Source of the DNA: an uncultured Clostridia bacterium
GTDB lineage: Bacteria; Bacillota; Clostridia; TANB77; CAG-508
Direction of reading: 5' to 3'
DNA length: 64,000 bases
Assembly: GCA_904381285.1 (NCBI GenBank)
Contig: CAJFII010000003.1
Coordinates: 62,001 to 126,000 of the forward strand
Of the stretch, positions 17,550 to 29,257 are shown piece after piece. A program made the translations under genes and the position numbers. The notes beneath the pieces were generated by a model that worked only from the letters and a program-made list of their open reading frames with translations, did not search any database and was not told the DNA's origin. Numbering within the stretch: position 1 is the stretch's first letter; each line of letters starts with the position of its first letter.

Positions 17550-20393
17550 ATGCAAGAAGAAAAAGTAGAAGTAAAAAATAATGTACCAGAAAAAAAAGCA
17601 AAAAAAATAAGAACAAGAGTAATACTTGTTTTGGTGTTTATTATTTTAATAGCTATATTTGCATATATTTCATATAGAGGTACTTATTTAGAAACAATTG
17701 AAATTGGAGAAAACTTTAAACAAGTATTTACTACAAATTTAAAATATCAATATATAACAATAGGAGTAAATTTTATACTACTATTTATAGTATTTTCGCT
17801 TGCTAACAGAAGTATAAAAAAAGGATTAAAAGCTTTTTTTGATGAAGAAAAGAAAGACATGCCTAAGTTACCAAGTAAATCAATTGCATTTATATTATCT
17901 GTGATTGTAAGTATTATTGTTTCTTATGTGTTTTCAGAACAAATAGCTTTATTTATTAATAAAGCATGGTTTGGAATTAATGACCCGGTGTTCGGAGCTG
18001 ACATAGGATTTTACATTTTTGAACAACCATTTTATGAGAATTTAATTTTATATTTTATGGCAATTATTGTTGGAATAATGATATATGAAACTATCTATTA
18101 TATTATAATTTTCAATATATATTTTGATGGAATTAATGTTCAAACACTTAAAAAGAGCAAATTTTTAAAACAAATTATGAATAATATTATAATTTTATCT
18201 TTTGGAATAGCTGCATACATTTTAGTATCTACACAAGGAATGGTTAATGATAAATTTTTAATTTTAAATGATGATAACTCTACTGGAATTTATGGAGCTG
18301 GAATTACTGATGTTACAATTAAATTATGGGGATATAGGATTTTTGCAATAGTAATAATAGCTTGTGTTTATAGAGCAATTAAAGCATTTAAAGAAAAGAA
18401 AAATAAAAAAGTTATTACATCTATTTTAATAGTGCCTGGGTATTTAGTAATACTTTTTGCGGTAATGGTAGGCTTTAAGTTAATTTACATTAATACAAAT
18501 GAATTAGATAAGGAAAAACAATATTTAGCATACAATATTGAAAATACAAAATCTGCATATGGAATAAAAATAGATGAAATAGATATAAACAATACTGAGG
18601 ATACATCTAACTTAGATGAAATTGAATCAAACATGGAGCTTATAAAAAATGTTGCAATGGTAAGCCCAGATGTTACTTTAAAAACTATTGGTGTAACTCA
18701 AACAAGTACAGGATACTACACATATAGAAATTCTAATATTGCAAAATATAATATTGCAGGAAAAGAAGAATTAGTATATATTTCTCCAAGAGAAATTCTA
18801 AGTAGTGGAGATAGAACTTATAACAATAAAACATATGAATATACACATGGTTTTGGAGCAATTATAACAAGTGCTAGCTCTACAGATGAATCAGGTAATA
18901 TTAAATATCTTCAAAAAGATTTTGTAAGCGATAATCAGGCAGTAGAAATATCACAACCAAGAATTTATTTTGGATTAGAAACTAATAATACAATTGTTAC
19001 TAATACAGAAAACAAATCAGAATTTGATTATCCAACTACAACTTCACAAAATGCAGAATATACATATGATGGTCAAGCAGGACTTAAATTAAATTTTCTT
19101 GATAGAATAATATTAGCTATAAAAGAAAAAGATATTAATTTGGCTTTCTCAAGTAATATGACAGACAATAGTAAAATATTAATAAATAGAAATATTATTG
19201 AAAGAGCTAAAACAATAATGCCATATTTAATATATGATGAAGAACCATATTTAGTAATAAGTGATGAAGGAAGATTAGTATGGGTATTAGATGCATATAC
19301 TGTAACAGATAAATATCCATATTCACAGTATACAACAATTCAACATGATGGTATAAAAGAACAAATAAATTATATTAGAAACTCAGTAAAAGTATTAATA
19401 GATGCATATGATGGAACAATGAGTTTCTATATAACTGATAAATCAGATCCAATTGTAATGGCATATAGAAATATTTATCCTGATTTATTTATGGATTTAG
19501 ATGCTACAATACCAGAAGATATTGCAAGTCATTTTATATACCCAGAATTTTTATATAATATACAAGCCTCAATATTACAAAGATATCATAATGTTAGTAC
19601 AGATGTTTTGTATAGAAGCGATGATGTCTGGGAAATTGCAAAAACTTCACAAGGAACAACAAATTCTACTTCATCAAAAGGAGTTGCACAAGAACCATAT
19701 TATACAATGTTAAAAACAATTGATTCAGATGATTATGAACTAGGACTTGTATTACAATATACACAACTTGATAAGCAAAATTTGCGAGCATACTTAGTAG
19801 GAAGTTATGATGAAAATGGTAATGCAAAATTAAAACTATATAAATTTTCACAAGATAGTAATATACTAGGACCAATGCAATTAGATACTCTATTAAATCA
19901 AGATGAGACAATTTCGCAAGAATTAGAAACATTGAATGTTACTGGAACAAGAACTATAAAGAATATGATTGCAGTTCCAATAAATAACACTATTCTTTAT
20001 GTGGAATCTATCTATCAAATATCTTTAAATGAAGCAAAAAGTACGCCAGTACTGAAAAAGGTTGTAGTAGCAGCTGGTAATAAATTAGCAATAGATGATA
20101 CTTTAGAAGGGGCAGTTAAAAATTTACTTTCTCAATCAGCGGTTAATATTGAAGTTGAAAATACAGACACAATAGAAGATTTAGTAGATGCAATAATAAA
20201 GGCAAATACAAATTTAACTACTTCTTCTAACAATAATGATTGGGAAATGATAGGAAAAGATTTGAAAAAATTGCAAGAATTGATTAACAAATTGGAAATA
20301 CTACAAGAAGAAAAGAAAGAGGAAGAAGAAGAGAATATACTAAATACAGAAACTAATATAATAAATTTAAATAATCAAAACATAATACAATAA
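17550..20393 (+). CDS. UPF0182 family membrane protein
   Basis: This 947-residue protein of unknown function has about seven membrane segments in the first 320 residues, then a large domain probably outside the cell with the family's conserved NNIW-free core (for example LPQ-like DPIVMAYRNIYPDLF near residue 640) and a C-terminal Glu/Asn-rich tail. Length and layout match UPF0182. AAGGAGGT precedes the ATG. Probably co-transcribed with ftsY and closed by the hairpin at 20412. Confidence 0.88.
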   Translation: MQEEKVEVKNNVPEKKAKKIRTRVILVLVFIILIAIFAYISYRGTYLETIEIGENFKQVFTTNLKYQYITIGVNFILLFIVFSLANRSIKKGLKAFFDEEKKDMPKLPSKSIAFILSVIVSIIVSYVFSEQIALFINKAWFGINDPVFGADIGFYIFEQPFYENLILYFMAIIVGIMIYETIYYIIIFNIYFDGINVQTLKKSKFLKQIMNNIIILSFGIAAYILVSTQGMVNDKFLILNDDNSTGIYGAGITDVTIKLWGYRIFAIVIIACVYRAIKAFKEKKNKKVITSILIVPGYLVILFAVMVGFKLIYINTNELDKEKQYLAYNIENTKSAYGIKIDEIDINNTEDTSNLDEIESNMELIKNVAMVSPDVTLKTIGVTQTSTGYYTYRNSNIAKYNIAGKEELVYISPREILSSGDRTYNNKTYEYTHGFGAIITSASSTDESGNIKYLQKDFVSDNQAVEISQPRIYFGLETNNTIVTNTENKSEFDYPTTTSQNAEYTYDGQAGLKLNFLDRIILAIKEKDINLAFSSNMTDNSKILINRNIIERAKTIMPYLIYDEEPYLVISDEGRLVWVLDAYTVTDKYPYSQYTTIQHDGIKEQINYIRNSVKVLIDAYDGTMSFYITDKSDPIVMAYRNIYPDLFMDLDATIPEDIASHFIYPEFLYNIQASILQRYHNVSTDVLYRSDDVWEIAKTSQGTTNSTSSKGVAQEPYYTMLKTIDSDDYELGLVLQYTQLDKQNLRAYLVGSYDENGNAKLKLYKFSQDSNILGPMQLDTLLNQDETISQELETLNVTGTRTIKNMIAVPINNTILYVESIYQISLNEAKSTPVLKKVVVAAGNKLAIDDTLEGAVKNLLSQSAVNIEVENTDTIEDLVDAIIKANTNLTTSSNNNDWEMIGKDLKKLQELINKLEILQEEKKEEEEENILNTETNIINLNNQNIIQ

Positions 20394-20411
20394 TGTATAG
20401 AATTCATAAAA

Positions 20412-20442
20412 AAAACCACCCTATATAATATAAGGTGGTTTT
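20412..20442 (+). terminator. Hairpin that also holds the ribosome site of the next gene
   Basis: AAAACCACC pairs with GGTGGTTTT over a 13-base loop and the 3' arm abuts the ATG at 20443. The arm includes AAGGTGG, the likely ribosome site, so the fold would end transcription or hide the start. Confidence 0.65.
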
Positions 20443-20736
20443 ATGTTTATAAAAAAATCAAAATTAGAGAAATTAATGAAAAATATAGATAAATTAAATT
20501 TTACTTTAACTAAAAATAATTTAATAGATTTAGCAGAAATTCTAGGAAATAGGAAGGAATTACTAATTAGAAACTTAATTGCAGGAATGGCAAAGGGGAT
20601 AGGAATTGGTATAGGATTTTCTCTTCTTACAGCAGTATTAATTATTATATTACAAAAAATAGTAACCTTAAATATACCGGTTATAGGGGATTATATAACT
20701 GATATAGTAGAAATAGTAGATAGAAATAGAAGATGA
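20443..20736 (+). CDS. DUF5665 domain-containing membrane protein
   Basis: A 97-residue protein with a basic, amphipathic N-terminus and one hydrophobic segment (about residues 50-70: GIGIGIGFSLLTAVLIIILQ). The layout (helical N-terminus, Gly-rich membrane segment, IPVIGDYI) fits DUF5665, common in Clostridia. Function unknown. Its start lies against the hairpin at 20412. Confidence 0.8.
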   Translation: MFIKKSKLEKLMKNIDKLNFTLTKNNLIDLAEILGNRKELLIRNLIAGMAKGIGIGIGFSLLTAVLIIILQKIVTLNIPVIGDYITDIVEIVDRNRR

Positions 20737-20746
20737 TATTATTATT

Positions 20747-20790
20747 AAAAAAGAAAATATAAAATTATTCTATTTAGTATTTTCTTTTTT
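20747..20790 (+). terminator. Terminator before pgsA
   Basis: AAAAAAGAAAATA pairs with TATTTTCTTTTTT, the 3' arm serving as T tract. Confidence 0.65.
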
Positions 20791-20845
20791 AGTTATTTTG
20801 TATATAATAGGAGAAGTTATAATAGATATATAATAGGAGGAAAAA

Positions 20846-23454
<2,609 letters not shown>

Positions 23455-23471
23455 TATTTTAAGGAGAAAGA

Positions 23472-23711
23472 ATGGAAGGAATCTACACTTTTGAAAGATT
23501 TAATAATGAATTAGACAATGGTTTTCAAATATATTTTACCTATGTTAATAATAGATATTTAGTTTTTAAAACCTCAGAAAATTGTTATACACAAAAATTA
23601 ATATCCACTCATGAAAAGAACCCACAACCAAGAATGCTAATGATTACGCACAAAAGATTAAAAGAATTATTTCCACATATGACAGAAATTGAATATAAAG
23701 TAATGCTATAA
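23472..23711 (+). CDS. Hypothetical protein, 79 residues
   Basis: A small soluble protein with AAGGAG before the ATG, 17 bases after ligA, so probably in the same transcript. It opens MEGIYTFERFNNELDNGFQI and contains QPRMLMITHKRLKELFPHM. Codon use matches the neighbours. Not recognised; no membrane segment or metal motif is seen. Confidence 0.7.
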   Translation: MEGIYTFERFNNELDNGFQIYFTYVNNRYLVFKTSENCYTQKLISTHEKNPQPRMLMITHKRLKELFPHMTEIEYKVML

Positions 23712-23818
23712 TAAAAGGTTTAAGAATTCGTTAATTGAAAATTAAGATTTATGTGCTATTATAAGATTATAAAATGTAGGACAAATGAGATAAAATATGA
23801 ACTAAAAGGGGTGTAATT

Positions 23819-24496
23819 ATGGAGGAGAGTAAATTTCAAAAAATTAAGAGTCAAGTTATTAAAATATTTTGGGTTTTTTTAATAGGTAGTGTTATTGGGT
23901 GTATATTAGAAACAATTGTAGGATTAATTTTTGATAAAACTTTTCAAATTAGGCAAGGCCTTATATATGGACCTTTTATTCCTGTATATGGAATAGGACT
24001 TGTTATGTATTATGTAATTATAAGCAATGTAAAGGATATAAAAAAGGTATTTTTATTAAGTATGCTTTTAGGAGGAGCTATTGAATATTTTTGTTCACTA
24101 TTTCAAGAAATATGTTTTGGAACTGTTTCATGGGATTATAGTGATATGTTTTTAAATATTGGAGGAAGAACTAGCTTATTATTCTGCTTTTTCTGGGGAA
24201 TAGCAGGTGTAGTTTTCGTCAAATTTATATTGCCACTTTTAAGAAAAATAGATATGTATTTATATAGTAAAAAATTTAAGTGTGTTACAGCAGTTTTAGC
24301 CGTATTTATGGTGATGAACATAAGTATATCTTGTATGGCAGGTGCAAGACAGAACGAAAGAATGCAAAAAATAGAAGCAAGTACAAAGGTAGATGCATTT
24401 CTGGATAAATATTATCCAGACTGGGTGATGAATAAAGTATATTCAAACAAAATTAATAGAACTAGAATGCCAAAAGCAGAAAAAGTAAACATATAG
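23819..24496 (+). CDS. Putative ABC-transporter type IV family membrane protein (PF06541-like)
   Basis: The 225-residue protein has about five membrane segments with the family pattern FLIGSVIGCILETI, RQGLIYGPFIPVYGIG, GGAIEYFCSLFQE and a Trp-Asp-Tyr-Ser box. These proteins are labelled as transporter permeases, but no ATPase partner is next to it and the function is unproven. It is closed by a terminator shared with the convergent gene. Confidence 0.82.
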   Translation: MEESKFQKIKSQVIKIFWVFLIGSVIGCILETIVGLIFDKTFQIRQGLIYGPFIPVYGIGLVMYYVIISNVKDIKKVFLLSMLLGGAIEYFCSLFQEICFGTVSWDYSDMFLNIGGRTSLLFCFFWGIAGVVFVKFILPLLRKIDMYLYSKKFKCVTAVLAVFMVMNISISCMAGARQNERMQKIEASTKVDAFLDKYYPDWVMNKVYSNKINRTRMPKAEKVNI

Positions 24497-24505
24497 TCTA
24501 ATAAC

Positions 24506-24541
24506 AATAAAGGAATTAGTGATATTACTAATTCCTTTATT
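24506..24541. terminator. Bidirectional terminator between convergent genes
   Basis: AATAAAGGAATTAGT pairs exactly with ACTAATTCCTTTATT; both arms can supply a T-rich end. Confidence 0.8.
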
Positions 24542-24550
24542 CATACAATA

Positions 24551-25244
24551 CTAATTATTTTCGACTTCTTTTTTTTGATCTTCTGTTATATAGCCATATT
24601 TAACCATTGCATTTAATACAGAGGATTGTCTCTTTTTCGCTAAATCTGGATTTTTGGTAGGAGAATATACACTTGGTGCATTAGGGAGTCCAGCAAGCAT
24701 AGATGCTTCATCTAAATTTAAATCTTTTGGTTCTTTATTAAAGTAACCGCATACTTGCTTCTCGTATACCATAATATCCATCGCCATAATAAATAATATT
24801 AATATATAATTCTAAAATTTCATCTTTAGAATAATTTTTTTCTAAATCAAATGCTACAAATAATTCTGCTACTTTTCTTGTAAAAAGTTGTTCTTGGGTA
24901 AAATATAAAAGTCTTCCAGTTTGCTGACTAATAGTACTTCCTCCTGCAACAATATCCTTTTCTCTAATGTTTTCAAGCATTGACCTAGCGGTTGTAATTA
25001 AATCAATACCATTATGTTCTTTGAATCTATGATCCTCAATAGCAATAATGGCATTTTTAAAATTGTCTGGGATATCATTTATAGATGTGTAATTTTCATT
25101 GGACTTAATTTCAGCTATTTTGTCAGCAATACTAGTTTGGCTAATGGCATTATGATACATAATGTAGCCCATAAGGGTAATACCACTAACAAGTAAAATT
25201 AAAATTATTAAAATTGCTAAAATTATTCTTTTAAAAATTTTCAC
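24551..25244 (-). CDS. Monofunctional peptidoglycan glycosyltransferase (GT51), read through a +1 shift at CGG
   Basis: A membrane-anchored enzyme that polymerises lipid II into glycan strands. The product has one N-terminal membrane segment and the GT51 motifs AIEDHRFKEHNGID (catalytic Glu), GGSTISQQ and KDEILELYIN. In frame, CGG (24749-24747) follows REASM and a stop follows at once. Skipping the C at 24749 gives GYFNKEPKDLNLDEASMLAG and the rest to 24551. The joined length is about 230 residues, normal for a stand-alone GT51. GTG 25244 is the likelier start because AGGA lies 11 bases upstream; GTG 25253 is possible. Confidence 0.88.
24746..24749 (-). other. CGGT recoding site in the GT51 gene
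   Basis: In-frame CGG after ATG. Skipping the C gives GGT (Gly-Tyr), as in the family motif after EASM. Confidence 0.85.
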
Positions 25245-25321
25245 AAATATCACATCCTATATAATACATTTTATAAATAGAGTTTTTTCTACATTATACA
25301 CTACTTTTATTAAATAACCAA

Positions 25322-27061
25322 TTAATTTTTTATTAATTTTATATAGTCGTTAGGATGTACATTTACTGTTGAGTAATTTGTATATATAACCATTCCAGGT
25401 TTTGCTGAAGATGGTTTTTTTACATATCTTACAAAGGTATAATCAACGGCAACATTTGAAGAAGATGATGCCTTACTATAAAATGCAGCAAGACTTGCAC
25501 ATTTATTAATTAAATCTTGTTCAATTTCATTTCCATTTGTCCTTAATACAACATGACTTCCATGAACATCTTTTGTATGAAACCATAAATCGTTTTTATG
25601 TGCGAATTTTAAAGTTAAGTAATCATTTTGCTTATTGTTTTTACCAACATAAACAGTATAATCATCAATAGTATAAACGAAAGGCGAAAAACTTTCTTCT
25701 TTGTTTTTCTTTTTAGGTGTATTCTTCTTTGAACTTGTTTTGGAATTAGAAAGTGTATTTTTAAACAATATGTTCTCTGATATTTCTTCATATATTAAAT
25801 TTATATCTTCAATAGTTTTGGCATTTTCTAATTCATATATTATACTTTCGAGATAATCAATTTGCACAGAAGTATCTTTCTTTTGAAGATTCACTATTTG
25901 TAAAGCATTTTTAAGTTTGTTATACTTTTTAAAATATTTCTTTGCGTTATATGAAACAGATATAGTTTTATCAAGTGGAATTTTAATTAAATTATTATTA
26001 TCATAATAATTTTCTAGTTCTATACTATCAACATTTATATTATTGTTTATTTTATATAAATTAGCAGTAATTAATTCTCCATATAATTTATAGGTATCCA
26101 TTTTATTACATTCTTCTAATTTTTGATTAATATTAGAAAGTCTTTTTGTATATTTTTTTAATTCAGCCAATATAAGTTTTAGAATATTATTTCTATAATT
26201 TTTAAAACCATCTTCTAATTCTTTTGTTGAATAAAAGGTATCTATAAAAGAATTAACCTCTAAAGTATCCGCTTCTTCTGCTATATCAATAATATAATCA
26301 TTTTTATTATTGTACTTATAAGGTAAACAGCACAAAAAAGGAGAATTAATAATATTTTTTATATAATTATATAGTATTTCTAAATCGTTCTTGTTTATTG
26401 CGTTGGTAGAAAGGTGTAACTTTTCTAATAAATATTGTAGAAAAGGTTTACTAAAACCTGTAAAAGTATTAATAATAGTATCTATAATATTTGAATTTTC
26501 TGCATTTATAACAGTGTTATAGAATTCACTAAAAGATGTTAAATTTATAAAACTAATTTTATTATTAGAAGGCAAGACATATTTATGAGCAGGTAGTATA
26601 TCTCTGGTAGAATGCGTATAAGTATCAAGATGTCGTAAGCTATCAATTATAATATCATTTTCGTTTAATAATATTACATTACTATGTTTACCCATAAGTT
26701 CAATAATAAGTTTTTTTGTAGTTAAATCATTTAATTCATTAAAACCTTCTAATTCAATAATAATAATTCTTTCTAAATCATAATTATATATTGATTTTAT
26801 ATGCATGCCTATTAAATGCTTTCTAAGTAACATACAAAAATTAAATGCATTATTTGGATTTGGTTTAGTAGAAGAAGTTATATGAATTCTATAATTAACT
26901 GGATTAATACATATATTTAATAAATAATTTTTTCCATTAGAATAAATACCTAATAAAATTTCATTTTTATTAGGTTCATATACTTTTGTTACTTTACCAT
27001 TTAATAAACAAGTATTTAATTCTTTTGCAACTTGTCTTAAAACTATACCATCAAAAGCCAT
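25322..27061 (-). CDS. rqcH: NFACT family ribosome quality control factor RqcH
   Basis: The 579-residue protein has NFACT-N at the start (MAFDGIVLRQVAKEL), a central coiled-coil region (about 290-430) and the C-terminal NFACT-R domain (VYVGKNNKQNDYLTLK, LWFHTKDVHGSHVVLR). RqcH/Rqc2 proteins bind split 50S subunits that hold stalled peptides and add C-terminal Ala tails. Its presence is expected in this phylum. It is transcribed leftward downstream of the thioesterase gene. Confidence 0.93.
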   Translation of the reverse strand: MAFDGIVLRQVAKELNTCLLNGKVTKVYEPNKNEILLGIYSNGKNYLLNICINPVNYRIHITSSTKPNPNNAFNFCMLLRKHLIGMHIKSIYNYDLERIIIIELEGFNELNDLTTKKLIIELMGKHSNVILLNENDIIIDSLRHLDTYTHSTRDILPAHKYVLPSNNKISFINLTSFSEFYNTVINAENSNIIDTIINTFTGFSKPFLQYLLEKLHLSTNAINKNDLEILYNYIKNIINSPFLCCLPYKYNNKNDYIIDIAEEADTLEVNSFIDTFYSTKELEDGFKNYRNNILKLILAELKKYTKRLSNINQKLEECNKMDTYKLYGELITANLYKINNNINVDSIELENYYDNNNLIKIPLDKTISVSYNAKKYFKKYNKLKNALQIVNLQKKDTSVQIDYLESIIYELENAKTIEDINLIYEEISENILFKNTLSNSKTSSKKNTPKKKNKEESFSPFVYTIDDYTVYVGKNNKQNDYLTLKFAHKNDLWFHTKDVHGSHVVLRTNGNEIEQDLINKCASLAAFYSKASSSSNVAVDYTFVRYVKKPSSAKPGMVIYTNYSTVNVHPNDYIKLIKN

Positions 27062-27076
27062 TTTATATTCTCCAGT

Positions 27077-27809
27077 CTATTTAGTAAATTTAATAACAGA
27101 ATGTAATGTTTTTTCATCTTCACTTTTTATAATTACATAATGTATATCTTCTATATTAGAATAAAAACATTTTACTGTTTCTCCAAGTTTTATTTCTTTT
27201 TTATACATAATTTCAAAATTATTAAATTCATAATTATAATATATATCATCTGGAAGTGTTTCATAAGCCAAATCTAAGTAATATACATTATGCATATGGT
27301 TATTAATATCGATATCCTTTCTTTGAACTTTATATGTTATGAAAGAAGAATATTCTTTTGGAACAGCTATTTTTCCAATTTCCGCTTCACCTTCAAAAAC
27401 ACTAATATTTTCTGGATGATATTTAGAAATTAGCTCTTCAGATATTTTCTTTATTTCCATAGTTTTTGCATCTAATAACAACCATTTAGTAGTTGCTATA
27501 GCAAGTGTACTATTATTCATATCAAGAACTTCAAAATCACGATATGTATAAAATTTCTCTGAATTTCTTGCCCAAGTTTTTATGAATATTTTTTCTCCGT
27601 AAATAGGACGTTTTAATACTCTAACTTTCCAGTTAAGTAGTATCCATGTAAGTCCAGTTTTTTCGATATCATTTAGTCCATATCCAACTTCATTTGAATG
27701 CATACCGAGCTATATCTTCAAGGTATCCAATTAAAGCTCTATTTGTTAGTTTATTACTTTTTCCAACATCTTTAAACCCAATTTCAAAAGTATGATCAAA
27801 TGTTCCCAT
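27077..27809 (-). CDS. Acyl-ACP thioesterase (FatA/FatB family), read through a +1 shift at CGG
   Basis: This enzyme frees fatty acids from acyl carrier protein; the fold is a double hotdog. ATG at 27809 with AGGAG 12 bases upstream begins MGTFDHTFEIGFKDVG. After LIGYLEDIA the in-frame codon is CGG (27707-27705) and a stop follows four codons on. Skipping the C at 27707 gives GMHSNEVGYGLNDIEKTGL and the rest of the family, including DINNHMHNVYYL with the catalytic Asn/His region. The joined length is 243 residues, typical. Without the first 34 codons the N-terminal strand of the hotdog would be missing. Confidence 0.9.
27704..27707 (-). other. CGGT recoding site in the thioesterase gene
   Basis: In-frame CGG after GCT. 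Skipping the C gives GGT then ATG CAT, restoring DIAGMHS. Confidence 0.85.
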
Positions 27810-27848
27810 TTTTACAATCAACTCCTATAAATATTTTATTAAAAAAGA

Positions 27849-27877
27849 TTGACAAAATTAATTGTAACACATATAAT
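27849..27877 (+). promoter_or_regulatory. Promoter of tRNA-Thr(GGU)
   Basis: TTGACA (27849-27854), 17 bases, TATAAT (27872-27877), 15 bases before the tRNA. Confidence 0.9.
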
Positions 27878-27892
27878 GTGTTCTGTAAATAT

Positions 27893-27968
27893 GCTTCTAT
27901 AGCTCAGTTGGTAGAGTGCTACCTTGGTAAGGTAGAGGTCACCGGTTCAATCCCGGTTAGAAGCTCCA
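27893..27968 (+). tRNA. tRNA-Thr (anticodon GGU)
   Basis: A 76-base cloverleaf with encoded CCA: acceptor GCTTCTA/TAGAAGC, anticodon stem CTACC/GGTAG, loop TTGGTAA with GGT at 34-36, T stem ACCGG/CCGGT. It reads ACC and ACU. Confidence 0.96.
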
Positions 27969-27970
27969 GG

Positions 27971-28004
27971 GAACTAGATTTGTTAGAATAATCTAGTTCT
28001 TTTT
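27971..28004 (+). terminator. Terminator after tRNA-Thr
   Basis: GAACTAGATT pairs with AATCTAGTTC, followed by TTTTT. Confidence 0.88.
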
Positions 28005-28144
28005 ATAGATTAGTTGATAAAATTATAAAAGGTTCTGTTTTATATTGTTTAGTATATTTTAAAAGTTTATAATTATTTTATAGATTTTTATATTACTTTG
28101 TGATAGAATAGGAAAAGCTAAAAAAGTTAGGAGAGATAAAAGAA

Positions 28145-29236
28145 ATGAAAATAGGAATCGTTGGACTTCCAAATGTAGGAAAAAGTACAATGTTTAATGC
28201 TATAACAAACGCGGGAGCAGAATGTGCTAATTATCCATTTTGCACAATAGAACCAAATGTGGGAGTAGTACCTGTTCCAGATGAAAGATTAGATAATCTT
28301 GCAAAAATGTATAATCCACAAAAAATTACACATGCTATTATAGAATTTGTAGATATAGCAGGACTTGTAAAAGGAGCAAGTAAAGGTGAAGGATTAGGGA
28401 ATAAATTTTTATCACATATACGTGAAGTTGATAGTATAGTTGAAGTGGTAAGATGTTTTGAAGATCCAAATGTAGTTCATGTTGACGGAAATATTAATCC
28501 TTTAAGAGATATTGAAACAATAAACTTAGAATTAATTTTTGCGGATATTGAAACTGTTGAAAAAAGATTAGATAGAGCAAAAAAACAATTAAAAGCAGAT
28601 AAAAAATATCAAGCAGAAATAGATTTATTTGAAAAAATAAAGAAAACATTAGAAGAAGGAAAGTCAGCAAGAACAATTGATTTTTCAGAAGAAGAAAAAG
28701 ATTTATTAAAAGATACATATTTACTAACATTAAAGCCTATACTATATATTGCAAATGTATCAGAAGAACAATTAGCAACAATAGATAGTGATAAATATGT
28801 AAAACAAGTACAAGATTACGCAAAAACAGAAAATGCAAAAGTAATACCTCTTTGTGTTAAAATTGAAGAAGAACTATCAACTCTAGATGAAAATGATAAA
28901 AAAGAAATGTTAGAAGCATTAGGACTAGAAGAATCAGGATTAGATAAAGTAATTAAAGCTAGTTATGATTTGCTTGGACTAATGAGCTTTTTAACAGCAG
29001 GAGAACCAGAAGTACGTGCTTGGACTATAAAAAAAGGTACAAAAGCTCCACAAGCTGCTGGAAAAATTCATTCTGACATTGAAAGAGGTTTTATTCGTGC
29101 AGAAATTGTATCTTATGATGATTTAATCAAAGAAGGTTCTATGAATGCAGTTAAAGAAAAAGGATTATTACGTTCAGAAGGAAAAGAATATGTAATGCAA
29201 GATGGCGATGTTGTACTATTTAGATTTAATGTATAA
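28145..29236 (+). CDS. ychF: Ribosome-binding ATPase YchF (OLA1 family)
   Basis: The 363-residue P-loop protein starts MKIGIVGLPNVGKSTMFNA, has the switch DIAGLVKGASKGEGLGN, a coiled-coil insert (about 130-200) and the C-terminal TGS domain (RAWTIKKGTKAPQAAGKIH). Family members prefer ATP and bind ribosomes. Here GLPNVGKST is intact, in contrast to the interrupted P-loops elsewhere in the window. Confidence 0.97.
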   Translation: MKIGIVGLPNVGKSTMFNAITNAGAECANYPFCTIEPNVGVVPVPDERLDNLAKMYNPQKITHAIIEFVDIAGLVKGASKGEGLGNKFLSHIREVDSIVEVVRCFEDPNVVHVDGNINPLRDIETINLELIFADIETVEKRLDRAKKQLKADKKYQAEIDLFEKIKKTLEEGKSARTIDFSEEEKDLLKDTYLLTLKPILYIANVSEEQLATIDSDKYVKQVQDYAKTENAKVIPLCVKIEEELSTLDENDKKEMLEALGLEESGLDKVIKASYDLLGLMSFLTAGEPEVRAWTIKKGTKAPQAAGKIHSDIERGFIRAEIVSYDDLIKEGSMNAVKEKGLLRSEGKEYVMQDGDVVLFRFNV

Positions 29237-29257
29237 GTTTAAAGGAGGAAATAAATT

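Noticed and set aside
28145..28200. A general block of P-loop motifs by CGG
   Set aside because: ychF, ftsY, rho, guaA, the ABC gene and the second domain of der have uninterrupted P-loops, so the sites follow glycine codons in general, not P-loops.
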